This document shows positions 54,047 to 63,638 of a stretch of DNA of 64,000 nucleotides, one piece after another. Where the stretch lies: positions 1-64,000 of the forward strand of contig JADFQA010000013.1 of assembly GCA_022562055.1 (NCBI GenBank), in the 5' to 3' direction. The DNA is from Acidobacteriota bacterium (GTDB lineage: Bacteria > Actinomycetota > Acidimicrobiia > Spongiisociales > UBA5794). The notes beneath the pieces were generated by a model, which ran no database searches, was not told the origin of the DNA, and was given only the letters and a program-made list of their open reading frames with translations. Numbering within the stretch: position 1 is the first letter of the stretch; every line of letters starts with the position of its first letter. A program made the position numbers and the translations under genes.

Positions 54047-54539
54047 TCAAAGGATCTGCCCCAGGACCATTCGAGTTGCGATCAGCGTAAGTGTAGTTTT
54101 GTACAGAAGTACAAACGTCCGTCCGTCGACCTTGTCGAGTATCCGGCTGCCCACGATGGTGCCGGCGATCACTGCGAGAACTGTTAGAAAGAGCAACGTC
54201 GTGTATTCGGACCACGCAAATCCGGCGACACCGAACACGATGATCTTCACAACATGGCCTTGCATCTGGCACACTGCCTTCGTGCCAATTACCTGGTGCC
54301 TGGTGAGTCCAAGATGGAGGAAAAACGGCGCGATCAGCGGACCTGAGCTGCCGAACGAAGACCCGCGATCCGTTCGATGCGATTTGGATGACGCCGTGCA
54401 GCGGTATCGCGACGACCGGAGGGAGGAAGGAGACCAGCGCGCCGAGCAGCAAGATACCGCCACCCATCCCGATGATGGCGGATACGATTGCGGTCGCAAA
54501 CGAGATTGCGACGAGCAGGGCGAGCGTTGTTGGTTCCAT
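54047..54539 (-). pseudogene. TauE/SafE-family sulfite exporter with internal deletion and frameshift
   Basis: ATG 54539, preceded by GGAAGG, gives MEPTTLALLVAISFATAIVS and the standard AIIGMGGGILLLGALVSFLP and LHGVIQIASNGSR. At about 54360-54370 the sequence passes into another frame that reads SSFGSSGPLIAPFFLHLGLT, then HQVIGTKAVCQMQGHVVKI and a C-terminal repeat. In normal family members about 90 residues separate these parts. The protein is therefore too short and out of frame. Confidence 0.8.
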
Positions 54540-54753
54540 CACCTTCCGTTGGTTGACTAGGTCTAGTGTTCCATGGCGATTCCCACAAACGGCGGGGCCA
54601 CGGAGAAAGCTCTGGGCAATTGTCCCGCGTGAAACGATTGGGATTGTTTCGGGGAGAACCCTGGGGAGCGGGGTTTGCGGTGCAAGAACGACCATTCTTG
54701 GGCGCGCTGATCCGTGTGAAGGGACACGAAACGGCGTAGATTGGTCCGCGGCG

Positions 54754-55431
54754 CTACCTTGCGAGACCGCGTCGTATGATCGTGAGCGTCTGGTCAATGA
54801 CGGCTGCGTCGTCGACCGGGAACGGTGTCGGGTCGTTGTTCTTGTTGATCAGAACCAGCGCGGTGCCATGGACAGAACCCCACAGAGCGATCGCTGCCTG
54901 TTGCGGATCGACATCAGCGCGAATTTCTCCCGTTTTCATACCCTCCGCGATGAGCGCTGCAACGATGACGAGCAGTTGGTACCCCGGGAGTGACTGCCTT
55001 TCGTCTTCAGTCATGTCACCTGGGAGCGTGAAGGTCCACATCGCTACATACTGTTCACCGCGGTGGATGCCAAACTTGATGTACGCCTCGCTTATCGCTT
55101 GGAGGCGATCAAGCGCAGATCCGCCCTGGAGCGCGGACAGGACAGCTTCTTCGAGCTCTGCAAAGCGGCGCGTGCAGCACTGGAAGAACAGTTCGTCCTT
55201 GTCGGCAAAGTGGATGTAGAGCGACGGCGGTGTGACGCCGACGAGATCCGCAATGGCGCGCATCGAAACACTGTCTGTAGAGCCCTTCTGGATGAGAAGC
55301 TGCTCAGCAGCATCGAGGATTTCTTCTCGGAGCCTGTCGCCTTCCCCCTTGCGGGCACGCTGTCGCGTCGTTCCGACCCCCGGCGCAAGCGCTCGCCGGG
55401 GGCCACGTGAGATGTGGAATGGGTCTGACAT
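54754..55431 (-). CDS. TetR-family transcriptional regulator
   Basis: A 225-aa repressor. The N-terminal HTH is ILDAAEQLLIQKGSTDSVSM, RAIADLVGVTPPSLYIHFAD, KDELFFQ. The C-terminal ligand domain (AYIKFGIHRGEQYVAMWTFT and on) resembles TetR_C 13-type. Its ATG overlaps the MMPL stop (TGATG at 55429-55433), so it is co-translated with the transporter it most likely regulates. Confidence 0.9.
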   Translation of the reverse strand: MSDPFHISRGPRRALAPGVGTTRQRARKGEGDRLREEILDAAEQLLIQKGSTDSVSMRAIADLVGVTPPSLYIHFADKDELFFQCCTRRFAELEEAVLSALQGGSALDRLQAISEAYIKFGIHRGEQYVAMWTFTLPGDMTEDERQSLPGYQLLVIVAALIAEGMKTGEIRADVDPQQAAIALWGSVHGTALVLINKNNDPTPFPVDDAAVIDQTLTIIRRGLAR

Positions 55432-57650
55432 CACGCCTCTGTGGGTAGGCGCTCCAGTGTAGGTGCGGGATCGGCATCGAGTTCGACCGTGTCGGAGATC
55501 CCGATACGAGCATGGAGCCGAACCATCCAACGTGGCGCCCACCAGTTGACCGATCCAGCCAGTGTCATAAACGCTGGTACGAGGGTTGCTCGTACGATGA
55601 ATGCATCGACGAGCACGGCCAGAGTCATGCCGATGCCGAACATTTGGATTGTAAGGACGCTCGACGTGGCAAATGCGATGAACACTACGGCGATCAAGAC
55701 TGCGGCTGCGGTCACGATGCGACCCGTCTTCTCGAGACCGAGGGCGACCGAGGCTTCGTTGTCGCCGGTTCGGTCGTACTCCTCTTTGATGCGCGAGAGG
55801 AGAAAGACTTCGTAGTCCATGGACAAACCAAAGGCGATCACGAAGATCAGGATCGGCATCGTCAGATCGATGCTCCCGGTGCTGGTGAACCCGATGATGT
55901 CAGCGAGGTTTCCGTCCTGGAAAATCCACACCAGCGCCCCGAAGGTCGCCGTGAGCGACAGGACGTTCAAGATGATCGCCTTTATGGGCATAATCACCGA
56001 CCCAAACATGACGAACAGCAGCACAAACGTGACGGTTGCGATGATAAGTATGGCCCAGGGGAGCGATCCGAACAGCGACGCCTTGGTGTCGACGAAGTCA
56101 GCCGCTGAACCACCGATGAGGACATCGAACGGTGTCTCGATTGCGCGAGCGTCGTTGACAAGGGTTTCCGCTGCCGGGCTGATTGGATCGGCGCTCGTGA
56201 TCACGGACAGATAAGTATCGGTTCCGTTGCTGAATCGGGCGCTGGCGGGCGTCGGTTCAGCTACCAGACGTCCGTCAACGTAGGTGCCGCTGAACGCATC
56301 GACGCGGGCGACGTTGTCGATTGCCGACAGCGTGGCTGCGTACAACGCAACGGAAGCATCGTTTCCTGGAACACCCGCAATCACAGCATCAAGAGGTGTT
56401 GATTCGAAGGATATGAAATCGCTCCGAAGGATGTCGCCGACAATTCGTGCGTTCGAGGTCTCTTGGAGTACCCGGTCATCGGACTGGCCAAGCTGAATTC
56501 TGGTGAAGGGGAGTCCGAGCACGATGAGAAAGACGATCGCAACGGAGGCGATCATGACCGGACGCCTCATCACCGTGATCGCGATTCGGTGCCACACCCC
56601 GGACCCTTCAGCAACCGGCTTGATCTTGCGCACCCGGCCTCTTTCGATCCTGTGGCCGAGCGTGGCGAGTGTCGCGGGGAGAACGATGACTGCACCGAAC
56701 GCTGCCATAGCCACTACGGCAATACCGGCGTAGCCGAACGATCGGAGAAATGCCAGATCGAAGACGAGCATTGCGCTCAGCGAAGCTGCAACGGTGGCAG
56801 CGCTAAACAACACCGTCCGACCCGCGGTGCGCGTTGTGCGTACGGCCGCCTCGTGCGGCGAGAAGCCGAGCGAGAGTTCCTCTCTGAAACGCGACACCAC
56901 CAGCAGCGAGTAGTCGATGGCTAGGCCGAGACCGAGCGCTGTGGTCAGGTTGAGAGCGAATATCGAGACCTCGGTGATACCGGTGAGTATCTGGAGGATG
57001 GCGAGTGTTCCCACGATTGCGAGTCCGCCGATTAGGAGCGGCAGGGCCGCTGCCACGAGGCTGCCGAAGATGAGAACTAGGAGAAGTCCCGTGAGGGGGA
57101 ACGCGATGGCCTCGGCTGTGGCGAGGTCGTTTTCGATCGTTTCGGTCATCTCGGCAAACAGAGGACCGGAACCACCGATCTGCACTTCGACTCCGTCGAT
57201 TGTGCCCTGGTACTTTTCTGCGAGATCCCCAGAGCGGGTCAAAACTTCGCTTTGTGTGCCCTCGACGCTTACGAAGATCAGGGCGCGGGTGCCGTCGGTC
57301 GATTTCAGCGCGGCGGGAGAACCGAGTTCCCAGTACGAGGAGGTGCCGGTAACAAATTCCTCCGCGGCCAGTCGCTGTGAAATGCCGACCCCGGTTTGTG
57401 CGACCAAAGGGTCGTCGACGCTACCGGTGGCAGTGGTGATCACGATCGCCATTGCCGGGCTCGATACACCGAACTGGTCCTCGAGGTAGTTGTCAGCCAA
57501 CACCGACTCGGCGCCCGCATCCTGGAAACCCCCGCTCGACAGCGACTCCGCGACCGAACCACCGTAGGCACCGGCGGCGACAAAACCCACAAGCGTCGCG
57601 ATCAGAATGATCTTGCGCCACCTGACGATGGCCTGTCCAAGAGTTTCCAC
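55431..57650 (-). CDS. MMPL/RND-family transporter
   Basis: A 739-aa membrane protein with twelve predicted segments in two halves. Conserved MMPL features: an N-terminal segment and large periplasmic loop, ALGLGLAIDYSLLVVSRFREE in the first half, FVIAFGLSMDYEVFLLSRIKEEYDRTGD in the second. MMPL proteins export lipids or hydrophobic compounds using the proton gradient. GTG 57650 has AGGAG 6 nt upstream. It is followed by an overlapping tetR gene. Confidence 0.92.
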   Translation of the reverse strand: METLGQAIVRWRKIILIATLVGFVAAGAYGGSVAESLSSGGFQDAGAESVLADNYLEDQFGVSSPAMAIVITTATGSVDDPLVAQTGVGISQRLAAEEFVTGTSSYWELGSPAALKSTDGTRALIFVSVEGTQSEVLTRSGDLAEKYQGTIDGVEVQIGGSGPLFAEMTETIENDLATAEAIAFPLTGLLLVLIFGSLVAAALPLLIGGLAIVGTLAILQILTGITEVSIFALNLTTALGLGLAIDYSLLVVSRFREELSLGFSPHEAAVRTTRTAGRTVLFSAATVAASLSAMLVFDLAFLRSFGYAGIAVVAMAAFGAVIVLPATLATLGHRIERGRVRKIKPVAEGSGVWHRIAITVMRRPVMIASVAIVFLIVLGLPFTRIQLGQSDDRVLQETSNARIVGDILRSDFISFESTPLDAVIAGVPGNDASVALYAATLSAIDNVARVDAFSGTYVDGRLVAEPTPASARFSNGTDTYLSVITSADPISPAAETLVNDARAIETPFDVLIGGSAADFVDTKASLFGSLPWAILIIATVTFVLLFVMFGSVIMPIKAIILNVLSLTATFGALVWIFQDGNLADIIGFTSTGSIDLTMPILIFVIAFGLSMDYEVFLLSRIKEEYDRTGDNEASVALGLEKTGRIVTAAAVLIAVVFIAFATSSVLTIQMFGIGMTLAVLVDAFIVRATLVPAFMTLAGSVNWWAPRWMVRLHARIGISDTVELDADPAPTLERLPTEA

Positions 57651-57685
57651 GAGTTCTCCTAGGATAACGATTATAAGTATTCAGC

Positions 57686-57696
57686 GTTAAGTTAAC
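57686..57696. promoter_or_regulatory. Palindromic operator candidate upstream of MMPL
   Basis: GTTAA-G-TTAAC lies in an AT-rich stretch between MMPL (minus) and the divergent PLP-enzyme gene (plus). It is a plausible TetR binding site given the linked regulator; no second copy was found. Confidence 0.3.
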
Positions 57697-57858
57697 ATCG
57701 ATAATACATTTCCTCAAGACCGAGTTCGTGATCGTCGCTAGCCGACTGTGCGGCGACGGTGGCGGTCCACGCCTTTCAGGCCGATGTTTCGGTTGTCGGT
57801 TACAAAATGTAAAGTTGGCTTTGGTCCTATGGACACGGCCGCCGCGCAGGGAGCAGAT

Positions 57859-59343
57859 ATGGCACACCAGACACTGGGGTTATACGAATCGGTTGTTGAT
57901 GAGGACGCCCTGACCCGGACCGTGGATCGCTTTCGGTCGCTGAATATCAAGCTGCCAACCTTTGCCGAGCTCTCCGATCCGTCGACTATTCCCGGTTCGA
58001 TTCGTGATCGGCTGGGTGATATAGATCCCGATGAGCCGCATCCGCTGAATCTATTTCGCGTCCATTGGTACAACGACGCCTCGCGTACAGGTCAATCCGA
58101 ACACCCCGGTTTCATCGAACTTCCCAAAGAGCTCACCGGTGTCGACGCCCGCATCATTCTTGCGATCGGAGACCGATTCCCCATGATCACGGCACACAAG
58201 GTCTTGGCGGCGTACTCCTGTCTTGCACCGCGCGTCGTCGCCGGTGCTTTCGACCCGACTCAACACCGTGCAATTTGGCCGTCGACAGGGAACTACGCAC
58301 GCGGCGGTGTTGCGATTTCACGGATTATGGATTGTCGTGGCGTCGCGGTGCTGCCGGAGGGGATGAGCCAGGAACGTTTCGACTGGCTGGACGAGTGGAT
58401 TGCGTCGCCCGATGATGTCATCCGAACGTACGGCGTCGAGTCGAATGTCAAGGAGATCTATGACGAGTGCAGGCGGCTGGCACAAGATCCCGAGAACGTC
58501 ATCCTCAATCAATTTTCCGAATACTCCAACCACCTCGGCCATTACCAGGTGACAGGGCGGGCTCTTCATCACATCTTCGAGTTGTCCGGTGGAAGCCGTC
58601 TGGCGGCGTATGTCTCAGCCTCGGGGTCGGCCGGCACGCTCGGCGCCGGTGACTATCTCAAGGAGAAGACCGGCTGCGCCATCGTCCCGGTCGAGGCGCT
58701 CGAATGCCCGACGATGTTGTACAACGGGTTCGGCGATCACAACATCCAGGGCATCGGCGACAAACACATCCCGCTCATCCACAACGTGACAAACAGCGAT
58801 GACATCGTCGGCGTCTCCGACCGGGCGACCGACGCGTTGTTCATGGTCTTCAACACCGACGCCGGTCGCACATTGCTTGCCTCGATTGGCGTCGACGCCG
58901 GTGTCATCGATCAACTCACCCACATGGGCCTGTCCTCTATCTGCAACATGCTGGCTTCGATCAAGTACGCCCAGCACCACCGGCTTACATCCGATGACGT
59001 GATTGTCACGGTGGCTACCGACGGTGCCGCGATGTATATGTCCGAGATCGACAAGTTCGTCGCTCGTGACTACCCGAACGGTTTTGGGGGTAACGAGGCG
59101 GCGGCGGCCTTTGGCGAGCATCTCGCCGGCGAATCGTCAGCCCATCTCATGGAGCTTGGACAGGTCGAAACAGATAGGGTGTTCAACCTCGGCTACTTCA
59201 CATGGGTAGAGCAACAGGGCATTGATTTCGAGCACTTTGAGGAACGTCGAAGCCAGGACTTTTGGGACGGCACACGCCACTACCTGTCAAAGTGGGATGA
59301 GATGATTGCGGACTTCAACGATCGTACGGGTGTTGTGGTGTAA
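57859..59343 (+). CDS. PLP-dependent enzyme, tryptophan synthase beta-like fold (cysteine synthase/lyase-like)
   Basis: A 494-aa protein of the fold-type II family as annotated in many actinobacteria. PLP Lys is probably in MITAHKVLAAYSCL. GNYARGGVAISRIM resembles the substrate-binding loop, and VSASGSAGTLGAGDYLKE the phosphate-binding glycines. The reaction cannot be read. AGGGAG precedes ATG 57859 by 7 nt, so I prefer this start over ATG 57829 or 57784. Confidence 0.75.
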   Translation: MAHQTLGLYESVVDEDALTRTVDRFRSLNIKLPTFAELSDPSTIPGSIRDRLGDIDPDEPHPLNLFRVHWYNDASRTGQSEHPGFIELPKELTGVDARIILAIGDRFPMITAHKVLAAYSCLAPRVVAGAFDPTQHRAIWPSTGNYARGGVAISRIMDCRGVAVLPEGMSQERFDWLDEWIASPDDVIRTYGVESNVKEIYDECRRLAQDPENVILNQFSEYSNHLGHYQVTGRALHHIFELSGGSRLAAYVSASGSAGTLGAGDYLKEKTGCAIVPVEALECPTMLYNGFGDHNIQGIGDKHIPLIHNVTNSDDIVGVSDRATDALFMVFNTDAGRTLLASIGVDAGVIDQLTHMGLSSICNMLASIKYAQHHRLTSDDVIVTVATDGAAMYMSEIDKFVARDYPNGFGGNEAAAAFGEHLAGESSAHLMELGQVETDRVFNLGYFTWVEQQGIDFEHFEERRSQDFWDGTRHYLSKWDEMIADFNDRTGVVV

Positions 59344-59472
59344 TCATCCTCCCAACCCTGGCATCGCTCTGGCCGGGCACTGCACGTCTCGGCAGCATCG
59401 ACCCCAAATACCGGGGACTCGGCTTTGCGCATTGACCGTCTCGTACCGGTGAGGGTTTGCGCCGGAACTGTG

Positions 59473-60498
59473 TCAGCGGTCCTTGAAGATGTCGGGTCGA
59501 TCCGTGATCACTCCGTCTACCCCCAGCGTCGCAAGCCGGTCGAATACGTCGGACTCATTCACTGTCCACGGAATCACCACCATTCCTAGCCGGTGCGCCT
59601 CTGCAATGCGGTCCTTCGTGACACTTGCAGCCTTCGGTGACCACACCGTTGCGCCGACGTCAGTGTATGCCGCGAGTTCGATGGACTCGTCGGAAGTGAG
59701 CATCGCGAGCGATATGCCGGGATCGACGGCGTTGATTGCACCGATCGATCGGCGATCAAAGCTCTGCACGGTAACTCTGTCCCGAATCTCGAAAGCGGCA
59801 ATGACATCGAGCAGACGTAGCTCGAATGGCCCGGCGGTCGTCCCGTCGAATTCGTCACCGATTGCATCGGGGAAGCGGGCGCTACGCTTGGTTTCAACAT
59901 TGAACCTCACGCGGGCTGCGTTCTCGCGCTGTCTGTCCGTTTTAGATTGGTCGACCGAGTACCTCGCAACGAACTCAATCAGCTCAGCAAATGTGACGAT
60001 CCCGAAGTCGTCACCCGCAATGGACGTCGCAGCCGAGTCCTGCTGCGGAAATCGCCCCGCATCTGGGTTGCGACTGCAATCGAACCAACGAAGTTCGGCC
60101 GCGGTCAACACACGCACAGCTAGGTCTTGCGAGGACGCAGCCGGGGCGTCAGGGTCGGGAATGTCTGGTGGGGCGTCAGTCTTGAGGCCGCATTTCTTGG
60201 CATCGATGACGGGGTCATGCCAGATCACAACCTCGTTGTCGGCCGTGAAATGAAGATCAAGCTCGAGCGTCGAAACGCCGAAATCGAGCGCGGTTTCGAA
60301 CGATGGCAACGTGTTTTCGGGTTTGAGACCGCGGGCTCCGCGGTGTCCTTGTAGTTCAAAACGGGCCAGTGGCTGCTCGACGAGCGATTCTTTGGTGTCC
60401 GTGGGCAGAACTCCGTTGTCTGTCGTGCACGCCGCCGCGACCATCGCAAAGGCGAGTGCGGGCACGAGAAGCAGTGGCGAGCGAACTCCTAATCTCAT
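59473..60498 (-). CDS. Glycerophosphodiester phosphodiesterase, secreted lipoprotein
   Basis: A 341-aa protein with a lipoprotein signal (hydrophobic LLLVPALAFAMV, lipobox VAAAC with Cys near 24). The GDPD TIM barrel shows GHRGARGLKPENTLPSF, LELDLHFTADNEVVIWHDP, FNVETKR, VQSFDRRS and PWTVNESDVFDRLATLGVDG with GVITDRPDI. It hydrolyses glycerophosphodiesters to glycerol-3-phosphate and an alcohol outside the cytosol. A TACGAT hexamer lies 9 nt before ATG 60498. Confidence 0.9.
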   Translation of the reverse strand: MRLGVRSPLLLVPALAFAMVAAACTTDNGVLPTDTKESLVEQPLARFELQGHRGARGLKPENTLPSFETALDFGVSTLELDLHFTADNEVVIWHDPVIDAKKCGLKTDAPPDIPDPDAPAASSQDLAVRVLTAAELRWFDCSRNPDAGRFPQQDSAATSIAGDDFGIVTFAELIEFVARYSVDQSKTDRQRENAARVRFNVETKRSARFPDAIGDEFDGTTAGPFELRLLDVIAAFEIRDRVTVQSFDRRSIGAINAVDPGISLAMLTSDESIELAAYTDVGATVWSPKAASVTKDRIAEAHRLGMVVIPWTVNESDVFDRLATLGVDGVITDRPDIFKDR

Positions 60499-60585
60499 CA
60501 CGGATAGATCGTACGACACCCTTGGTGCCCGTCCCAAGAGGGCGGTCGGGTCCGCGGTCGCGCAATAGGTGGATGGGGGCTTAGT

Positions 60586-62070
60586 TCAGATTCCATGTTC
60601 GGTGACGGTCCAGGTGGTCGTTGTCACCCGGTCAGCGAGATCGTCGTCGTGTGTCACGAGCAGCAGTGCCCCTTGGTACTCGGTGAGCGCTGCTTCTAGC
60701 CGTTCGATCGAAGGGAGATCAAGATGGTTGGTCGGCTCGTCCAGTACGAGCAGCCACCTCGGCGTACCGAGCGCCATTGCTAGCGCCAGCTTCCTAGCTT
60801 CACCCGGCGATGGTTCGTTCGAAGCCAGAAGTGCCGAGGGGCTTGACCCAAGTGCTGATACGATCGACAGCACTCGGCCTCTCTCACCTGGTGGCAGCGC
60901 CCGCACATCCTCCAGCCGCTTCTCGGCCTGTTGGACCGATGTTTCTTGCTCGAGGTGCAACAGCTTGTCTGCGGGGACTGTCGCGGCGTTGATGAGGTGG
61001 CGCAACAAGGAGGTCTTGCCGACGCCGTTGGGTCCGGCAATTCGGATGCGGTCGCCACGTCTGACCTCGACGTTTACCGCAAAGAGAGTCGCCGCTCCGA
61101 CAGTCACGTCGCCGCGGTACCGGACCAAGAATTCCTTGTTTGCGCGTGTTGACTCGAAGTTGATCGCACCACCCCGAATCTTCCCTATGCCCGTGGCTGC
61201 GATCTCCTCCGACACTGCGTGGAGCGTCTTTGTCATTGTCGAGACAGTCTTTGCGCCCGTCTTCTGGCCACGTTCGTGGCGGTAGGTGGCCGCTGATCCT
61301 CTCGTGTCGAGGTCACTCTTGCTGGCGCTTCTGCGCTCGCGAATCCGCTTAGCGTCCTGCAAAGTTGTCTTTCTATACTGCTCGTCGAGGCGTCGTGCGA
61401 GCTTCTTTTCGTATGCCTTCAATTTGTCGTACGCCGCGACTTGGTCTGCAGTTTTTGCTTCCCAAGCCTCGTGGGCGATGTCGTAACGCCCGCTCCATAA
61501 CTCGACGCGACCACCGTCCGCGACGCGGATGGTCTTTGCTGTGAGTTGGTTCAAGAGGGCGCGATCGTGGGAAACAACAACCCCGCAACCGTCGAATGTT
61601 TCGAGCGAGCGAACGAGAACATTGCGAGCTTCAGTGTCGAGGTGGTTGGTTGGCTCGTCGAGGAGCAGCACGTCGGGGTACCTCGACAACGCTGCTCCGA
61701 TCTGCCACCGCTTTCGTTCTCCCGGTGACAACGTAGTCCAGCGGTCGAGCTGATCGGGCTCGAGGTTCAGACGAACTCGCATTCGAACAGCGTCTCGTTC
61801 CCAGCCCTCTGAGAAGGTCTCGATGTCGGGGGTCAGTTCGTCTACCCGTTGTGCGCAGAGAACGGGGGCGAGGCCGGCGGGGTCCGTCACCACCGAACCG
61901 GTATCGGGCGAGCGGGCACCAGAGATAAGGGACAACAGGGTGGTCTTCCCGGCTCCGTTCGGTCCGACGAGGCCAGTCCAACCGGGACCGAGGTCAAAGG
62001 TTGTATCCACGACGACGGGGACTGCGGACGAGTAGCTAAAAGAAACGCGTGAAAAATGGACAGCTGGCAT
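60586..62070 (-). CDS. ABC-F family ATPase
   Basis: A 494-aa protein with two ATPase domains and no membrane segment. Domain 1: Walker A GPNGAGKTT, signature LSPGERKR, Walker B LLLDEPTNHLD. A charged helical linker follows (ARRLDEQYRKTTLQDAKRIR). Domain 2: GPNGVGKTS, a less usual signature EPSPGEARK, LLVLDEPTNHLD. ABC-F proteins act on ribosomes; some give antibiotic resistance, which cannot be decided here. GGGAG lies 7 nt before ATG 62070. Confidence 0.9.
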   Translation of the reverse strand: MPAVHFSRVSFSYSSAVPVVVDTTFDLGPGWTGLVGPNGAGKTTLLSLISGARSPDTGSVVTDPAGLAPVLCAQRVDELTPDIETFSEGWERDAVRMRVRLNLEPDQLDRWTTLSPGERKRWQIGAALSRYPDVLLLDEPTNHLDTEARNVLVRSLETFDGCGVVVSHDRALLNQLTAKTIRVADGGRVELWSGRYDIAHEAWEAKTADQVAAYDKLKAYEKKLARRLDEQYRKTTLQDAKRIRERRSASKSDLDTRGSAATYRHERGQKTGAKTVSTMTKTLHAVSEEIAATGIGKIRGGAINFESTRANKEFLVRYRGDVTVGAATLFAVNVEVRRGDRIRIAGPNGVGKTSLLRHLINAATVPADKLLHLEQETSVQQAEKRLEDVRALPPGERGRVLSIVSALGSSPSALLASNEPSPGEARKLALAMALGTPRWLLVLDEPTNHLDLPSIERLEAALTEYQGALLLVTHDDDLADRVTTTTWTVTEHGI

Positions 62071-62228
62071 AACAACTCCCGTGTTCGGGGCGGGCGACAA
62101 ACCCGGAGGTGATCGATTCCTCAGTTGGTGTTGTTCATGGTGTCCATGTCGACGACGCGGCCAGTGTATCGCGCATGTGGGCGATCGTGCAGCGCCAGGG
62201 TCGCCGGGCGCTTGTTCGGTTGCTGTGC

Positions 62229-62531
62229 TTATCCGTCGATCATTGGAACAATGATCGCAAAGCTGGGATTCGTGGCTGCGATTCGCTCACCGACCACGGC
62301 CTGATACTCGTCCGAGGCGAACGCACGTTGCGCCGACTCTGCCGAGGAAAATCCGAGAATGACGGTTGTCGCTCCGGCGCCGTTTCCTTCACCAAGATCT
62401 ACGGTGCTGTCTGTGACGGCCAAAACAGTCCCCTCTCCGAGTTCCACAAGGCCAGCGACTGCCGAGGCCCGATAGGTGTCGAGACGTTCGGTGTCCGTGA
62501 CGTCGTAATTGATGATAAGTAGGGCGGGCAT
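62229..62531 (-). CDS. DUF1330 family protein
   Basis: A 100-aa ferredoxin-like dimeric-barrel protein. MPALLIINYDVTDTERLDTY, VILGFSSAESAQRAFASDEY and QAVVGERIAATNPSFAIIV match DUF1330. AAGGAGAA precedes ATG 62531 by 5 nt. Function unknown. It lies downstream of the nitronate monooxygenase gene on the same strand. Confidence 0.85.
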   Translation of the reverse strand: MPALLIINYDVTDTERLDTYRASAVAGLVELGEGTVLAVTDSTVDLGEGNGAGATTVILGFSSAESAQRAFASDEYQAVVGERIAATNPSFAIIVPMIDG

Positions 62532-62602
62532 AACTTCTCCTTGTCAGCCGTTCACGATGAAACGGTAGGTGGTCATCCGGTCGACGAGTGCGTCTCGCGA
62601 AT

Positions 62603-63549
62603 TCACGGTGTGGTCCTTCGGATTTTCGGGAATCGTCTGATGATCTCTGCGGCCGGCCTAATTTGGTCGATGCCGCCGATGCCCTTACCTGCCCACACGA
62701 CTCGAAACGAGACGTCAGCATCAGCCGCGGCTTGCCGATGTCGAATGGCGAGCGGTTCTTTCGTGTCCTGGAGTTCGTTCTCGCGGCCGGCCCACTGGTC
62801 AGTGAGGTTGGTTCGGATCGACCGGCCAACGTACCCCGCTGGGCATTGCGGGCCACGGACGAGGTCATAGACGGTGCTTTTGATCGTGTCTGCACCATCG
62901 GAGCGGACGATGAGCCGCTTGGCTTCGTCTACGTCGAGAGCCTCATGTGTTGCGTAGAGAGCTGAGCGAAGTGCAACACCGGCCGCTCCGAACGCCTGGA
63001 CAGCGGCGAGGTCGTCACGGTCGTTAATTCCTCCGGCGGCAACAACGGTGTCTCGGGAATCGCCATGCTGATCGCCGGCAGAAGCTCTGACAACTTTTCG
63101 TCAAGGCGGCCATGGCCGCCAGCTTCGCTTTCCTGTACAACGATGACGTCGGCGTAGGCATTCGCGGCGACGATCGCTTCGGCCACAGTGCCTACCTGGC
63201 AAACAGCGACAACACCAGCCGCCTGGATCGCACCGATGTGCGGTTGTGGATCTCCGAACGAGAGCCACACTGCGGCGGGCAGGTGCGACAAAACGGCCGC
63301 AAGCGCACCCTTTGCCATGTTCCAAGTGATAAGACCGATACCGAACAGGGAGTGGTCGACCAGACTGATCTCACGTTCGATCCACTCGGGGTCTCCGTAT
63401 CCACCGCCGACGAAACCGAGGTCGCCGGCATTCGACACCGCAGCGGCGAGAACACCCCCTGAGATGTTGGCCATCGGTGCGCCCAGAACGGGTCGCTGGA
63501 TACCTAACACACCGCAGAGATGTTCGGGGGATGCTCCGATTCTTTGCAT
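62603..63549 (-). pseudogene. Nitronate monooxygenase/2-nitropropane dioxygenase-like with one frameshift
   Basis: The first frame gives the NMO N-terminal half: IQRPVLGAPMANISGG, AVSNAGDLGFVGGGY, GIGLITWNM, AAGVVAVCQVGTVAEA and the catalytic QESEAGGHGR. After IPETP at about 63046-63049 the reading frame must shift by one base to continue with VVAAGGINDRDDLAAVQAFG and GVALRSALYATHEALD and on to TGA 62603-62605; restoring one G in cc(g)gtt repairs it. As read the product lacks part of the FMN phosphate site. It is divergent from the YgjP-type gene. Confidence 0.82.
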
Positions 63550-63638
63550 GCGGAGAAATGTACCAACTAGTAGGCACATCCCACAACGTTTGACGACCGG
63601 TATAGATTCTTGTCGCAGCTTCGTGCGAAACTTCAACC

